From NCBI GenBank assembly GCA_000526575.1, contig JAGI01000002.1, forward strand, positions 248,001 through 312,000: a DNA stretch of 64,000 nucleotides, written 5' to 3'. The DNA is from Clostridium sp. 12(A). Lineage in GTDB: Bacteria > Bacillota > Clostridia > Lachnospirales > Lachnospiraceae. The translations under genes and the position numbers were made by a program. Under the pieces are notes generated by a model that was not told where the DNA came from, searched no databases, and worked only from the letters and a program-made list of their open reading frames with translations. Of the stretch, positions 15,890-25,497 are shown one piece after another. How positions within the stretch are numbered: the stretch's first letter is position 1; every line of letters starts with the position of its first letter.

Positions 15890-16008
15890 GTTATAAGGTA
15901 TAATTAAGTGCAACATATCTCGCCTCATTTTAGGCTGTTTCTTTACTTATCAACCTTTCCCATATCATTGTTCCCCTCAATCAATTGCTTTTTCAGGAGT
16001 CGTTTTTT

Positions 16009-16371
16009 ATGACAGAGAGATTTAAAAAGTATAGAGTTTATTGTTATAACCATAGAAGAAAGCCCTGGAGAAATGTTCATCTGACTGCTGACAAAGGAAA
16101 GGGCTTATTATATTCTGCCAGAATCTGCTTAATTTTGCTTTTATTTTTAGAATCCTTCCTCCTTTTTCCGAAATACAAAAAAGACATCCTTTATTATTCC
16201 AGATTTTTGTTTTCTATGAATCAGGAGCTGGAGCTTGAGACAAAAGACAATGGTTTAAACTCTGGCAGGGAAGGCGAAAGTAAGGAAAGTGGATTTTTCC
16301 TGGATCTAAAGGAAGGAAAGGTGAAACTTTGGAAGAAGGTAGAGCGTTCAGCGTTCTTAAAACCTGATTGA
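16009..16371 (+). CDS. Hypothetical basic protein with one membrane segment
   Basis: This 120-aa protein has a basic N-terminus (MTERFKKYRVYCYNHRRKPWRN), one hydrophobic segment (about residues 37-55, ICLILLLFLESFLLF) and a charged C-terminal half. ATG 16009 is 9 bases after AGGAG, so translation is plausible; an in-frame TTG 24 bases upstream has no such site. It stands alone between the lipoprotein terminator and the purC promoter. I do not recognise a family. Confidence 0.5.
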   Translation: MTERFKKYRVYCYNHRRKPWRNVHLTADKGKGLLYSARICLILLLFLESFLLFPKYKKDILYYSRFLFSMNQELELETKDNGLNSGREGESKESGFFLDLKEGKVKLWKKVERSAFLKPD

Positions 16372-16419
16372 GAAACAGAACCATGGGTTGGTCATTAGTA
16401 TTTATAATAAGAAAATCAG

Positions 16420-16448
16420 TTGCATTCCTATTTTTACTGTATTATAAT
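16420..16448 (+). promoter_or_regulatory. SigmaA promoter for purC-purF
   Basis: TTGCAT (16420-16425), 17-base spacer, TATAAT (16443-16448), 70 bases before purC. I saw no guanine riboswitch or clear PurR box in the leader. Confidence 0.65.
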
Positions 16449-16517
16449 TTCTACTGAAACACCAGAGTTTTATTTGAAAAACTTATAAATTAATTCAGAA
16501 AAGGACAGGTGGATGCC

Positions 16518-17225
16518 ATGGAGAAAAAAGAAATGCTGTATGAAGGAAAAGCAAAGAAGGTTTATACGACGGAAGATCCGGACGTATTAATTGTTTCATA
16601 TAAAGATGATGCTACAGCGTTTAATGGTCAGAAAAAAGGCACTATCGTTGGAAAAGGTGCGATTAACAACAGAATGACCAATTTTATCTTCAAAAAGTTA
16701 GAGGCCAAAGGTGTTCCTACGCATCTGGTAGAAGAATTAAATGACCGTGAAACAGCGGTAAAAAAAGTGGAGATCGTACCTCTTGAAGTAATTATCAGAA
16801 ATTTCTCCGCCGGCAGCTTCGCCAAAAAGATGGGAATGGAAGAAGGCATAAAGTTTTCTTGTCCGACTCTTGAATTCAGCTATAAAAACGATGATCTGGG
16901 AGACCCCTTTATCAACGATTACTACGCACTTGCCCTAAACCTCGCAACTCAGGAAGAAATTGATGCCATTTCAAAGTATGCATTTAAGGTAAATGAAGTG
17001 CTGATTGAATATTTTGACGCTTTAAATATTGATCTCATTGATTTTAAGATAGAATTCGGCCGATATCATGGAAGCATCATTCTGGCTGATGAGATTTCTC
17101 CGGACACCTGTAGATTATGGGATAAGGATACCCATGAAAAACTGGACAAAGACCGTTTCCGCAGAGATATGGGAGATGTGGAAGGCGCATACGAGGAAGT
17201 TTTCCGCCGTCTTGGAATTCAGTAA
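16518..17225 (+). CDS. purC: Phosphoribosylaminoimidazole-succinocarboxamide synthase (SAICAR synthase)
   Basis: This 235-aa single-domain enzyme has the ATP-binding [12 protein letters not shown] start, [22 protein letters not shown] and DFKIEFG motifs. It joins aspartate to CAIR in purine synthesis. ATG 16518 gives [11 protein letters not shown]; a GTG three codons upstream is not needed. purF follows after 25 bases, forming an operon. Confidence 0.96.
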   Translation: MEKKEMLYEGKAKKVYTTEDPDVLIVSYKDDATAFNGQKKGTIVGKGAINNRMTNFIFKKLEAKGVPTHLVEELNDRETAVKKVEIVPLEVIIRNFSAGSFAKKMGMEEGIKFSCPTLEFSYKNDDLGDPFINDYYALALNLATQEEIDAISKYAFKVNEVLIEYFDALNIDLIDFKIEFGRYHGSIILADEISPDTCRLWDKDTHEKLDKDRFRRDMGDVEGAYEEVFRRLGIQ

Positions 17226-17250
17226 ACGCACAGAGAGGGAAAATTATTAG

Positions 17251-18693
17251 ATGAGTAACGAATTGAACTTCAACATTGAGGAAGAGCTGCATGAGGAATG
17301 CGGCGTCTTCGGTATGTATGATTTTGACGGCGCTGACGTTGCATCTACCATTTATTACGGATTATTTGCTTTACAGCACAGAGGCCAGGAGAGCTGCGGA
17401 ATTGCCGTCAGCGATACAGAAGGTCCCAAAGGGAAAGTAAGTGCCCATAAAGGGATGGGGTTATGTAATGAGGTATTTACTCCAGAGATAGTAGAAGGCC
17501 TTCATGGCAATATCGGAGTAGGTCATGTTCGTTATTCCACAGCAGGAAGCAGTACCAGAGAGAATGCACAGCCTCTTGTTCTTAATTATGTAAAGGGTAC
17601 TCTTGCCATGGCTCATAACGGTAATCTGGTGAATGCACCGGAGCTGCGCAGAGAGCTTGAGTATGACGGAGCTATCTTCCAGACCACCATAGATTCCGAA
17701 GTAATTGCTTATCACATCGCCAGGGAGCGTGTAAAAACACCTTCTGTTGAGGCAGCTGTGGCCAATGCCATGAAAAAGATTGTGGGAGCTTATTCTCTCG
17801 TGGTAATGAGCCCACGTAAACTGATCGGGGCCAGAGATCCTTATGGTTTCAAACCATTATGTATTGGAAAGAGAGACAATGCTTATATTATCGTATCGGA
17901 AAGCTGTGCTCTTGATACCATTGGAGCTGAGTTTGTAAGGGACGTAAGGCCAGGAGAGATTGTTACCATTACAAAAGAAGGCATTAAATCGGATACCAGC
18001 CTTTGTTCAAAGGATAAATCAAAAGAAGCAAGATGCGTCTTTGAATATATTTATTTCGCAAGACCTGACAGTGTGTTTGACGGAGTCAGTGTTTATCATG
18101 CCAGAATCAGTGCAGGACGTGCCCTGGCTATGGATTCGCCTATCGATGCGGATCTTGTAGTAGGAGTGCCTGAATCCGGCAATGCAGCAGCTCTTGGCTA
18201 TTCCCTTCAGTCAGGAATTCCCTATGGAACTGCATTTGTAAAGAACTCTTACGTGGGCAGAACCTTTATTAAGCCAAAGCAGAGCAACCGGGAATCCTCC
18301 GTAAGAATCAAGTTAAATGTTTTAAAAGAGGCGGTGGCAGGGAAACGTGTCATAATGATTGACGATTCCATTGTAAGAGGTACCACCAGTGCACTTATTG
18401 TCAATATGCTTCGGGAAGCAGGAGCAAAAGAAGTACATGTTCGGATCAGTGCTCCTCCGTTTCTACACCCATGTTACTTTGGAACCGACATTCCAGACCA
18501 GGACCAGCTCATTGCCCATAACCGGACCGTTGATGAGATCAGGGAGCTTTTGGGAGCGGATTCTCTTTCTTATTTGAAGATTGAGCGGCTTGCAGGCATG
18601 GCAGAAGGACTGCCTATCTGTACCGCATGCTTTAGCGGCAATTATCCCATTGAACCGCCAAAAGAGGATATCAGGGGAGAATACAACAAATAA
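17251..18693 (+). CDS. purF: Amidophosphoribosyltransferase
   Basis: This 480-aa enzyme begins with a short propeptide (16 residues) before Cys17 in ECGVFG, the glutaminase nucleophile exposed by processing. The C-terminal half carries the PRPP loop VIMIDDSIVRGTTS. A late CxxC (ICTACFSG) and other cysteines fit the 4Fe-4S type known from Bacillus. It catalyses the first committed purine step. It lies directly after purC. Confidence 0.96.
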   Translation: MSNELNFNIEEELHEECGVFGMYDFDGADVASTIYYGLFALQHRGQESCGIAVSDTEGPKGKVSAHKGMGLCNEVFTPEIVEGLHGNIGVGHVRYSTAGSSTRENAQPLVLNYVKGTLAMAHNGNLVNAPELRRELEYDGAIFQTTIDSEVIAYHIARERVKTPSVEAAVANAMKKIVGAYSLVVMSPRKLIGARDPYGFKPLCIGKRDNAYIIVSESCALDTIGAEFVRDVRPGEIVTITKEGIKSDTSLCSKDKSKEARCVFEYIYFARPDSVFDGVSVYHARISAGRALAMDSPIDADLVVGVPESGNAAALGYSLQSGIPYGTAFVKNSYVGRTFIKPKQSNRESSVRIKLNVLKEAVAGKRVIMIDDSIVRGTTSALIVNMLREAGAKEVHVRISAPPFLHPCYFGTDIPDQDQLIAHNRTVDEIRELLGADSLSYLKIERLAGMAEGLPICTACFSGNYPIEPPKEDIRGEYNK

Positions 18694-18775
18694 TAGCGGT
18701 TTCCCTTCCTCTTCCCAAATGTTTAAAAATATGATACCATTACATTAACATCACCCAAGGAGGAATATAGGAAAC

Positions 18776-20206
18776 ATGACAGATCGTTACCAAAGCCCGC
18801 TGTCTGAGCGATATGCCAGCAAAGAGATGCAGTACATTTTTTCACCGGATAAGAAATTTAAGACATGGAGAAAGCTCTGGATTGCACTTGCGGAAGCAGA
18901 AAAAGAACTGGGTCTTCCAGTAACGGAAGAACAGATAGAAGAGTTAAAGGCGCACCAGGATGAGATTAATTATGATGTGGCCAGACAAAGGGAAAAAGAG
19001 GTCCGTCATGATGTTATGTCCCATGTTTACGCATATGGTGTTCAGTGTCCGAAAGCAAAGGGCATCATTCATTTAGGAGCAACATCCTGCTACGTTGGGG
19101 ATAATACGGATATTATTGTAATGACAGAGGCTCTTAAGCTTGTGAGAACAAAGCTGATTAATGTAATTGGAGAGTTAGCAAAATTCGCAGACGAATACAA
19201 AGAACTGCCTACCCTTGCATTTACTCATTTCCAGCCGGCACAGCCAACCACAGTAGGAAAGCGTGCCACTCTTTGGATCCATGATTTGACCATGGATTTA
19301 GAAGACTTAGATTTTCTTCTGGATTCCATCCGTCTTCTTGGTTCCAAAGGAACGACAGGAACTCAGGCAAGCTTTTTAGAGCTGTTTGACGGAGATATGG
19401 AAAAGGTAAAGATGGTGGACATTCTCATTGCGGAGAAGATGGGATATGCCGGCTGCTATCCGGTTTCCGGACAGACCTATTCCAGAAAAGTGGACAGCCG
19501 TGTGGTCAATGTCTTAGCAGGCATTGCCCAGAGCGCCCATAAATTTTCCAATGACATCCGTCTGTTACAGCATCTAAAGGAAATTGAGGAGCCTTTTGAG
19601 AAGAGCCAGATCGGTTCTTCTGCCATGGCATATAAAAGAAACCCAATGAGAAGCGAGAGAATTGCATCCCTTTCCAACTATGTAATGGCAGATGTGATGA
19701 ACCCAATGCTTGTTTCTTCCACTCAGTGGTTTGAACGTACTCTTGACGATTCTGCCAACAAACGCCTTAGCATTCCAGAAGGATTTTTGGCCATTGACGG
19801 AATTTTGGATCTTTACTTAAATGTTGTGGATGGACTTGTTGTTTATCCAAAGGTAATTGAAAAGCATATGATGGCAGAGCTTCCATTTATGGCAACAGAA
19901 AACATTATGATGGACGCTGTAAAGGCTGGAGGAGACCGCCAGGAGCTTCATGAGAGAATCCGTGAGTTATCCATGGAAGCGGGACGTAATGTAAAAGAAC
20001 GTGGTCTTGACAATAATCTTTTGGAGCTGATTGCAGAAGATCCTACCTTTAATCTGACTCTTGAAGATTTAAATAAGAGCATGGAGATGAAAAAATACGT
20101 TGGCTGTGCCCCATACCAGGTATCCAACTATCTGGAAGAGGTAATAAATCCTCTTCTTGAGAAGAATAAAGAGATTCTTGGTATGACAGCAGAAATTAAC
20201 GTGTAG
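18776..20206 (+). CDS. purB: Adenylosuccinate lyase
   Basis: This 476-aa member of the fumarase/argininosuccinase superfamily has the signature SSAMAYKRNPMRSERI, with GATSCYVGDN and TTGTQASF upstream. It acts twice in purine synthesis, releasing fumarate from SAICAR and from adenylosuccinate. Start ATG 18776 follows AAGGAGG. An 82-base gap with an AT-rich -10-like TATGAT separates it from purF, so it may have its own promoter. Confidence 0.96.
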   Translation: MTDRYQSPLSERYASKEMQYIFSPDKKFKTWRKLWIALAEAEKELGLPVTEEQIEELKAHQDEINYDVARQREKEVRHDVMSHVYAYGVQCPKAKGIIHLGATSCYVGDNTDIIVMTEALKLVRTKLINVIGELAKFADEYKELPTLAFTHFQPAQPTTVGKRATLWIHDLTMDLEDLDFLLDSIRLLGSKGTTGTQASFLELFDGDMEKVKMVDILIAEKMGYAGCYPVSGQTYSRKVDSRVVNVLAGIAQSAHKFSNDIRLLQHLKEIEEPFEKSQIGSSAMAYKRNPMRSERIASLSNYVMADVMNPMLVSSTQWFERTLDDSANKRLSIPEGFLAIDGILDLYLNVVDGLVVYPKVIEKHMMAELPFMATENIMMDAVKAGGDRQELHERIRELSMEAGRNVKERGLDNNLLELIAEDPTFNLTLEDLNKSMEMKKYVGCAPYQVSNYLEEVINPLLEKNKEILGMTAEINV

Positions 20207-20213
20207 TCATAGT

Positions 20214-20250
20214 GCGGGCAGACTGAAATTATTTTAGTCTGCCTGCGTTT
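20214..20250 (+). terminator. Terminator after purB
   Basis: An 11-bp stem with one G-U pair (20214-20224 with 20236-20246), followed by GTTTTG. The LysR gene begins only 22 bases later. Confidence 0.75.
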
Positions 20251-20271
20251 TGTCGTTATCAGGAGGAATTC

Positions 20272-21165
20272 ATGAGCATTAATCTGGAATACTATAAAGT
20301 GTTTTATTATGTGGCTCAACTGGGAAGTATCACATTGGCAGCAGAAAAGCTGTGCATTTCACAGCCAGCGGTAAGTCAGGCGGTGAGACAATTGGAGCAG
20401 GCCTTAGACAGTCAGCTTTTTTTAAGGACCTCTAAAGGTGTCCGGCTGACCAGAGAAGGAGAATTTTTCTATGATTATGTAAAAACCGGTTTGGACAGCA
20501 TCTGGCATGGGGAGAATATGCTTAGCCGTATGAAGGGGCTGGATACTGGAGAGGTTCGGATCGGGGCGAGTGATATGACTTTGCAATTTTATCTGCTTCC
20601 TTATCTGGAAAAGTTCCATGAGCTTCATCCTGGGATTAAGGTAACGGTATCCAATGGACCAACCTCGGAAACCCTTCGCTTTCTTTATGAGGGAAAAATT
20701 GATTTTGGAGTGGTGAGTACTCCTTTTGATGCAAGACCTGAGGTCATTTCCACCCCAGTAAAGGAAATAGAGAATGTTTTTGTAGCTGGAGATAAGTTTC
20801 GGTATTTGGAAGGGAAAAAGCTTAACTATGAAGACTTAAAAGAACTTCCTTGTATTTTTCTGGAGAAAAATACGAGTACAAGAGCGTTTATGGATGGATT
20901 CCTGGCGGAGAGAGGTGTGGAGCTGGAACCGGAATTTGAACTGTCCACCAGTGATATGATCGTACAGTTTGCCATGCGAAACCTTGGGATTGGTTGTGTG
21001 ATGTCGGGATTTGCAAAGGTGGAGCTGGAACGGGGAAATCTGATACAATTAAAGTTTCAGGAGGAAATGCCCAAGCGTCATTTTTCCATTATTACAGATA
21101 AAAAAACGCCTGTGTCACCGGCTGGCAAGGGGCTATTGCAGCTCATGAATGATGATATAAGCTAA
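20272..21165 (+). CDS. LysR-family transcriptional regulator
   Basis: This 297-aa protein has the N-terminal winged helix-turn-helix (GSITLAAEKLCISQPAVSQAVRQLEQ, about residues 17-42; FLRTSKGVRLTREG) and a periplasmic-binding-like effector domain from about residue 90. Start ATG 20272 follows AGGAGGAATTC. It lies between purB and purA on the same strand; whether it controls purine genes is not shown. The effector is unknown. Confidence 0.92.
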   Translation: MSINLEYYKVFYYVAQLGSITLAAEKLCISQPAVSQAVRQLEQALDSQLFLRTSKGVRLTREGEFFYDYVKTGLDSIWHGENMLSRMKGLDTGEVRIGASDMTLQFYLLPYLEKFHELHPGIKVTVSNGPTSETLRFLYEGKIDFGVVSTPFDARPEVISTPVKEIENVFVAGDKFRYLEGKKLNYEDLKELPCIFLEKNTSTRAFMDGFLAERGVELEPEFELSTSDMIVQFAMRNLGIGCVMSGFAKVELERGNLIQLKFQEEMPKRHFSIITDKKTPVSPAGKGLLQLMNDDIS

Positions 21166-21265
21166 GATTATGACAAATATAAATAATATTGATTTTACTT
21201 ATGTGGCTCTTTACGATATCATATAGAAGTAAAAGGTATTTTTCACTCGAAGGAGGAACAATCAA

Positions 21266-22543
21266 ATGGTAAGAGCAATCGTAGGCGCCAACTGGGGCGA
21301 CGAAGGAAAAGGCAAGATTACAGACATGCTGGCAAAGGAATCTGATATTATTGTACGTTACCAGGGAGGTAGCAACGCTGGTCATACAATTATCAACAAT
21401 TATGGCAAGTTCGCGCTACACCTTCTGCCTTCCGGCGTATTCTACAATCATACAACAAGCATCATTGGCAATGGTGTTGCATTAAACATTCCGTTTCTTG
21501 TAAAGGAAGTGGGTGATCTGGTAAGCAAGGGCGTTCCAAGACCACAGGTACTTGTATCTGACCGCGCACAGATTCTGATGCCATACCACATTCTCTTTGA
21601 TCAGTATGAAGAAGAGCGTCTTGGTAAACAGTCTTTTGGTTCTACGAAATCAGGAATTGCTCCATTTTATTCAGATAAATACGCAAAGATCGGTTTTCAG
21701 GTAAGCGAGTTGTTTGATGAGGAAGCGTTAAAAGAAAAAGTAGTTCGTGTATGTGAAACAAAAAATATTCTTTTAGAGCATTTATATCATAAGCCATTGA
21801 TTAATCCAGACGAATTGCTCGCGACTCTTTTAGAGTACCGCGAGATGGTAGAACCGTTCGTATGCGATGTATCCAAGTATCTTCATGATGCAATTAAGGA
21901 AGGAAAGAGCATTCTTTTGGAAGGCCAGCTGGGCTCATTAAAGGATACGGATCATGGAATCTATCCGATGGTAACCTCATCCTCCACCCTTGCAGCTTAT
22001 GGTGCCATTGGTGCCGGAATTCCTCCATATGAAATCAAAAATATCACTACCGTTGTTAAGGCATATTCCAGTGCGGTTGGTGCAGGTGCATTTGTCAGTG
22101 AGATTTTTGGTGAGGAAGCGGATGAACTGAGAAAAAGAGGCGGAGATGGCGGCGAATTTGGCGCGACCACAGGACGCCCAAGACGTATGGGCTGGTTTGA
22201 TGCCGTTGCTTCCAGATATGGATGCCGGATTCAGGGAGCTACAGAGGTTGCTTTAACAGTACTCGATGTATTGGGTTATCTTGATGAGCTTCCAGTATGT
22301 ATCGGATATGAGATTGACGGTGAAATCACAAAGGATTTCCCAACAACCTCTAAGCTTAACAAAGCGAAGCCAGTATACACCACACTTCCTGGCTGGAAAT
22401 GTGAGATTCGTGGAATTACAAAATATGAAGAGCTTCCGGAAAACTGTAGAAAATACATCGAATTCATTGAAAAGGAACTGGAGACACCAATTACTATGGT
22501 TTCAAATGGTCCTGGAAGAGATGAGATTATCTACCGTAAGTAA
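21266..22543 (+). CDS. purA: Adenylosuccinate synthetase
   Basis: This 425-aa enzyme has the GTP-binding start VGANWGDEGKGK, the GGSNAGHTI motif, and the family patterns EGQLGSLKDTDHGIYPMVTSS and TTGRPRRMGWFD. It joins IMP and aspartate with GTP, upstream of PurB's second reaction. Start ATG 21266 follows GAAGGAGG. It ends at a strong terminator. Confidence 0.96.
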   Translation: MVRAIVGANWGDEGKGKITDMLAKESDIIVRYQGGSNAGHTIINNYGKFALHLLPSGVFYNHTTSIIGNGVALNIPFLVKEVGDLVSKGVPRPQVLVSDRAQILMPYHILFDQYEEERLGKQSFGSTKSGIAPFYSDKYAKIGFQVSELFDEEALKEKVVRVCETKNILLEHLYHKPLINPDELLATLLEYREMVEPFVCDVSKYLHDAIKEGKSILLEGQLGSLKDTDHGIYPMVTSSSTLAAYGAIGAGIPPYEIKNITTVVKAYSSAVGAGAFVSEIFGEEADELRKRGGDGGEFGATTGRPRRMGWFDAVASRYGCRIQGATEVALTVLDVLGYLDELPVCIGYEIDGEITKDFPTTSKLNKAKPVYTTLPGWKCEIRGITKYEELPENCRKYIEFIEKELETPITMVSNGPGRDEIIYRK

Positions 22544-22558
22544 AATAAACGTTTTAAA

Positions 22559-22613
22559 TAAAACGGAGAACAAGGATAAGGGCATATGCCCGGTCCTGTT
22601 CTCCGTTTTATTT
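22559..22613 (+). terminator. Terminator after purA
   Basis: A long stem of about 16 bp (22561-22576 with 22594-22608) includes AAACGGAGAACA and its complement, with an inner GGGCATATGCCC hairpin, then TTTATTTTAT. Confidence 0.85.
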
Positions 22614-22647
22614 TATATGATAGAGATTACGTTTCAAGCGATTATGT

Positions 22648-22782
22648 TTATGTTGTTTCCCGTTCTGCTAAAGAAGCGTGGAATATAATGTGCTGGTATG
22701 CCGGCACGATTTCCTGTTCTGACTCCATTTCCCCGATTAAAAGCTGAACCGCCTTACTTCCCATTTTCATGGCTGTGGATTT
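22648..22782 (-). pseudogene. C-terminal remnant of a LacI-family regulator
   Basis: The minus strand encodes about 45 codons ending at TAA (22648-22650). It reads STAMKMGSKAVQLLIGEM and ends AERETT, with the M-G-x-x-AVxLL pattern seen at the C-terminus of LacI/PurR sugar-responsive regulators. There is no start codon or DNA-binding domain. The frame stops resembling the family near 22780, where plus-strand NRAMP-like coding begins. I read this as a deletion junction. Confidence 0.6.
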
Positions 22783-23695
22783 GTTGGCATTGCTACATTC
22801 TTAGCCTGCATGTTTTTTACAATAGGAAACATCTCTGGCATCGGAGCCGGAATGAATTTGATTTTCGGAATCAACTGGAAGCTGGGTGCTGTTATTATCA
22901 TGGCCGCTGTAATATTCTGCTATTTTTCCAAGAATGTTTATAACAAGATAGAAAAAGGAATTATGGTCGCACTATGTGCTATGACAATTGCTTTTCTGGT
23001 TGTTTTAGTAATGTCTGGGGGGCCTGATACCAGAGAAACAGCCAGAGGACTTATTCAGTGGAAGTTCCCAGCGGGGAGTCTTCCGGTGATCATTGGATTC
23101 ATTGGTTCCAGTGCCTCGTTAACCACTGGAATTTATGGCACATATTTTTGGAGTTGTCGTTATCAGTATTGCAATTATCCTGGTTGGCGCCATCGTCATG
23201 AATCCCACGGGAGCCACCATTAACGCTCCGGCTGATCTGGCCGCTATGCTGATTCCGGTACTGGGAAATGCAGCTCCGTTTGTTATGGGGATTGCCCTCC
23301 TTTCCGCAGCGTTCTCCGCTATTTTAGGAAATACTGCAAGAGGAGTTGTGCTGTTTAGTGCAGGTGTGAATCAGCCAACGGCATTGGATGGAAAAAACAT
23401 TAAAATTGGTTCCATGATTGTTCTTGCCATTGGTACGGCCATTTGTTTCAGCTATGGAAAATCTCCGGTACAATTGATCTATTTATCCAATGTTGCCACT
23501 GGGGTAGCAACACCTGTTGCAGGATTATTTATTACAAGGATGATCTGGAGAAAGGATATTAACCGTGGGATTAAAGAACCAAGGGCACTACAGATCTGTA
23601 TGACTATCAGCTACATATTCTATTTATTTGTGACCATATATGCTTTAGCTGGTGCAGTACCAAAATTTATCCATTCTATGGCAGCACTATTCTAA
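22777..23695 (+). pseudogene. Broken NRAMP-family divalent metal transporter
   Basis: Two overlapping frames together encode NRAMP-type membrane sequence. Frame 1 (from about 22777, best start 22810) reads ATFLACMFFTIGNISGIGAG and ends GSSASLTTGIYGTY, then runs out of family. Frame 2 (about 23135-23695) resumes at AHIFGVVVISIAIILVGA and continues through several helices to the stop. The N-terminal helix 1 with the metal-binding DPGN-type motif is missing, and part of the cytoplasmic loop near 23140 appears deleted with loss of frame. The gene is therefore unlikely to make a working transporter. Confidence 0.65.
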
Positions 23696-23719
23696 ACAGA
23701 AATGTCTTGTTATCATTAG

Positions 23720-23800
23720 AATACATCTATAGGTTTCCAACCGCTAAATATGAGGCTTTGGCATGACTCATGAGGGAGGAATTCTTATAGATGTATTTTA
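23720..23800 (+). repeat. Inverted repeat with large loop, possible terminator
   Basis: A 12-bp perfect inverted repeat (AATACATCTATA at 23720-23731 and its complement at 23786-23797) encloses 54 bases and is followed by TTATTGC. It could terminate the broken transporter gene. The loop contains a Shine-Dalgarno-like GGGAGGA but no ORF of note. Otherwise I see nothing in 23700-23860. Confidence 0.45.
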
Positions 23801-23861
23801 TTGCAACAAAAAATGCTGGAAGTGCTCTTTGAAACATCTCCCAACATTCCCTATAGAAATT

Positions 23862-24095
23862 TTAAGCTTCTTTGTCATCCCGGTTGCTTTTTATATCTCG
23901 TTTCTCCGGCTTTAAGATGCGGGCTACCAGCTGCACGACATATAGAAAGACAGGAACAGCAACCGTTGAGAATATAGCAGCCAACAGCCAGTTCTTTGAA
24001 TCCGGATGCCGGGAAAATGCAGCGAACAATGCAATGATATACATGGACATGATTAAGATGATTCCAATCACGGCCAGAGGGCGTTTCCATTTCAT
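23862..24095 (-). CDS. Small two-helix membrane protein, unknown function
   Basis: This 77-aa protein begins MKWKRPLAVIGIILIMSMYIIALFA and has a second hydrophobic segment (about residues 37-58, AAIFSTVAVPVFLYVVQLVA) followed by a charged tail. ATG at 24095 is about 10 bases after GAGG on the minus strand. Topology gives both termini in the cytoplasm. I do not recognise a named family. Confidence 0.6.
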   Translation of the reverse strand: MKWKRPLAVIGIILIMSMYIIALFAAFSRHPDSKNWLLAAIFSTVAVPVFLYVVQLVARILKPEKRDIKSNRDDKEA

Positions 24096-24280
24096 AGGTA
24101 AGGTACCTCGCTTTCTGAACCTGAGTATTGTCTCTATTATATCTCATAAAATGGAAAATGGAAAGAAGCCCTTACAGAATCTTAATAAAAAGTTATGGCT
24201 TCCCACCTGTACTTTTTACCTAAATTATAGTAGAATTTCTATTAAATAACAGGTACTGCTTGGAAGGGGTGTTACAATCC

Positions 24281-25357
24281 TTGAAGAAAACATGGATAAC
24301 GATGTCTGTCTGTATCCTCATAAGCCTGGGTTGTGTCACGGTATCTGCCGCAGAGGAAACAGATTCTATACCATTAAGCGACCAATCTTTGGCTCCGGAA
24401 ACAGAGTGGAACTGGCATAAGGATTTTGATGGTTGGAAATACGTAGATAGCCAGGGAGGCTTTAAAAGGAATACCTGGGAAAGTATAAACGGCAGCTGGT
24501 ATTATTTTGACAACGATGGTTATATGGCTACGGACTGGCTGAAGATCAAGGGAGTGGAGTACTGCTTTGCTGAAACCGGGGAGCAGGAGATTGGCTGGTG
24601 CTACAATGAAGATGATGAAAAGTGGCATTATTACGGTAAGGATGGGAAGGCGCAAAAAGGCTGGTTTGAGGATGACGACGGCAGCTGGTATTGGTTCTCT
24701 ACAAAAGGAGAGATGGCTTCCTCCGGTTATAAGAACATATCTGGAAATCGTTACTATTTTTTCGATAACGGGCAAATGGCTGCCAATCAGTATGTAGGAC
24801 TTGCCTATATGGATGAGAAGGGGATACGAAACCGGGAGCTGGATATCATTGTAAAGGCGAAGAAAAGCTCTTATAGTCTGCCTGCCGATGTAAAAGAGGC
24901 ATTTACAGAATCCTCTAAAAACGTTCCAAGACAGTGGGTCAAGAAGTTTGTTGACCAGGGCTGGCAGATTCTTTATTATCCGGATAAGCAGTATTTTGAA
25001 GCGCCAATGACAGGAAACGGCATCTATTACGTAGGTCATAAGCTGGATATCAATTATAAAAAGATTAAGATCTGCAACCCGGGTGAGCTTTCCGAGGCAT
25101 TCGGTGAGTATATCGGTTATGCTTCTGGCTGTTATAAAAGTAACAGCAAATCAGGCACGGATCTTATGATGTATCGTGATCTATTGGAGGATTTTGTTTA
25201 CGTACCGGATTACTATTCCGATGATATGACATTTTATTTTGGTAAGCTGTTAGGCGCCTATGTGGAATCCCCTTACACAAGATCGGAGATGGAGGCGGCA
25301 GCTCCGGAGGCAATTCGCATATTAAAAGACATTTTGTATCAGCAGAAAATAGATTGA
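24281..25357 (+). CDS. Secreted protein with cell-wall-binding (choline-type) repeats
   Basis: The product is 358 aa with a signal peptide (KKTWITMSVCILISLGCVTVSAAEE). It then has about five repeats of the CW_binding_1 type at residues 45-175: GWKYVDSQGG, GSWYYFDNDGYMATDWLK, KWHYYGKDGKAQKGW, GSWYWFSTKGEMASSG, RYYFFDNGQMAANQY. The C-terminal 180 residues match no family I know. TTG 24281 is preferred because GGAAGGGG lies 11 bases upstream; a TTG at 24260 overlaps that site. The protein probably binds the cell surface. Confidence 0.8.
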   Translation: MKKTWITMSVCILISLGCVTVSAAEETDSIPLSDQSLAPETEWNWHKDFDGWKYVDSQGGFKRNTWESINGSWYYFDNDGYMATDWLKIKGVEYCFAETGEQEIGWCYNEDDEKWHYYGKDGKAQKGWFEDDDGSWYWFSTKGEMASSGYKNISGNRYYFFDNGQMAANQYVGLAYMDEKGIRNRELDIIVKAKKSSYSLPADVKEAFTESSKNVPRQWVKKFVDQGWQILYYPDKQYFEAPMTGNGIYYVGHKLDINYKKIKICNPGELSEAFGEYIGYASGCYKSNSKSGTDLMMYRDLLEDFVYVPDYYSDDMTFYFGKLLGAYVESPYTRSEMEAAAPEAIRILKDILYQQKID

Positions 25358-25358
25358 T

Positions 25359-25391
25359 AAGCGGCTTTGGGCGAACCGGGGCCGCTTTTGT
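25359..25391 (+). terminator. Terminator after the wall-binding protein gene
   Basis: A 7-bp stem AAGCGGC / GCCGCTT (25359-25365 with 25381-25387), followed by TTGTCG. It is GC-rich but has a weak T tail. Confidence 0.55.
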
Positions 25392-25414
25392 CGTATAAAT
25401 AAGTGAAATTATGA

Positions 25415-25443
25415 TTGACATATGGCAGTAGATGGTATATTAT
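25415..25443 (+). promoter_or_regulatory. SigmaA promoter for the DUF1304 gene
   Basis: TTGACA (25415-25420), 17-base spacer, TATTAT (25438-25443), 54 bases before the start codon. Confidence 0.7.
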
Positions 25444-25497
25444 CAATACATAGATTTTATGCAATTAAATTTAATGAAATTAAAAGGAAGTGAAACG

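Noticed and set aside
23720-23800. T-box or other riboswitch between the broken transporter and the 77-aa gene
   Set aside because: There is no downstream gene on the same strand and no conserved T-box sequence; only an inverted repeat is seen.
24374-25039. 221-aa open frame on the minus strand
   Set aside because: It is fully antisense to the wall-binding protein gene, has no ribosome binding site, and its open frame follows from the repetitive codons of the repeats.
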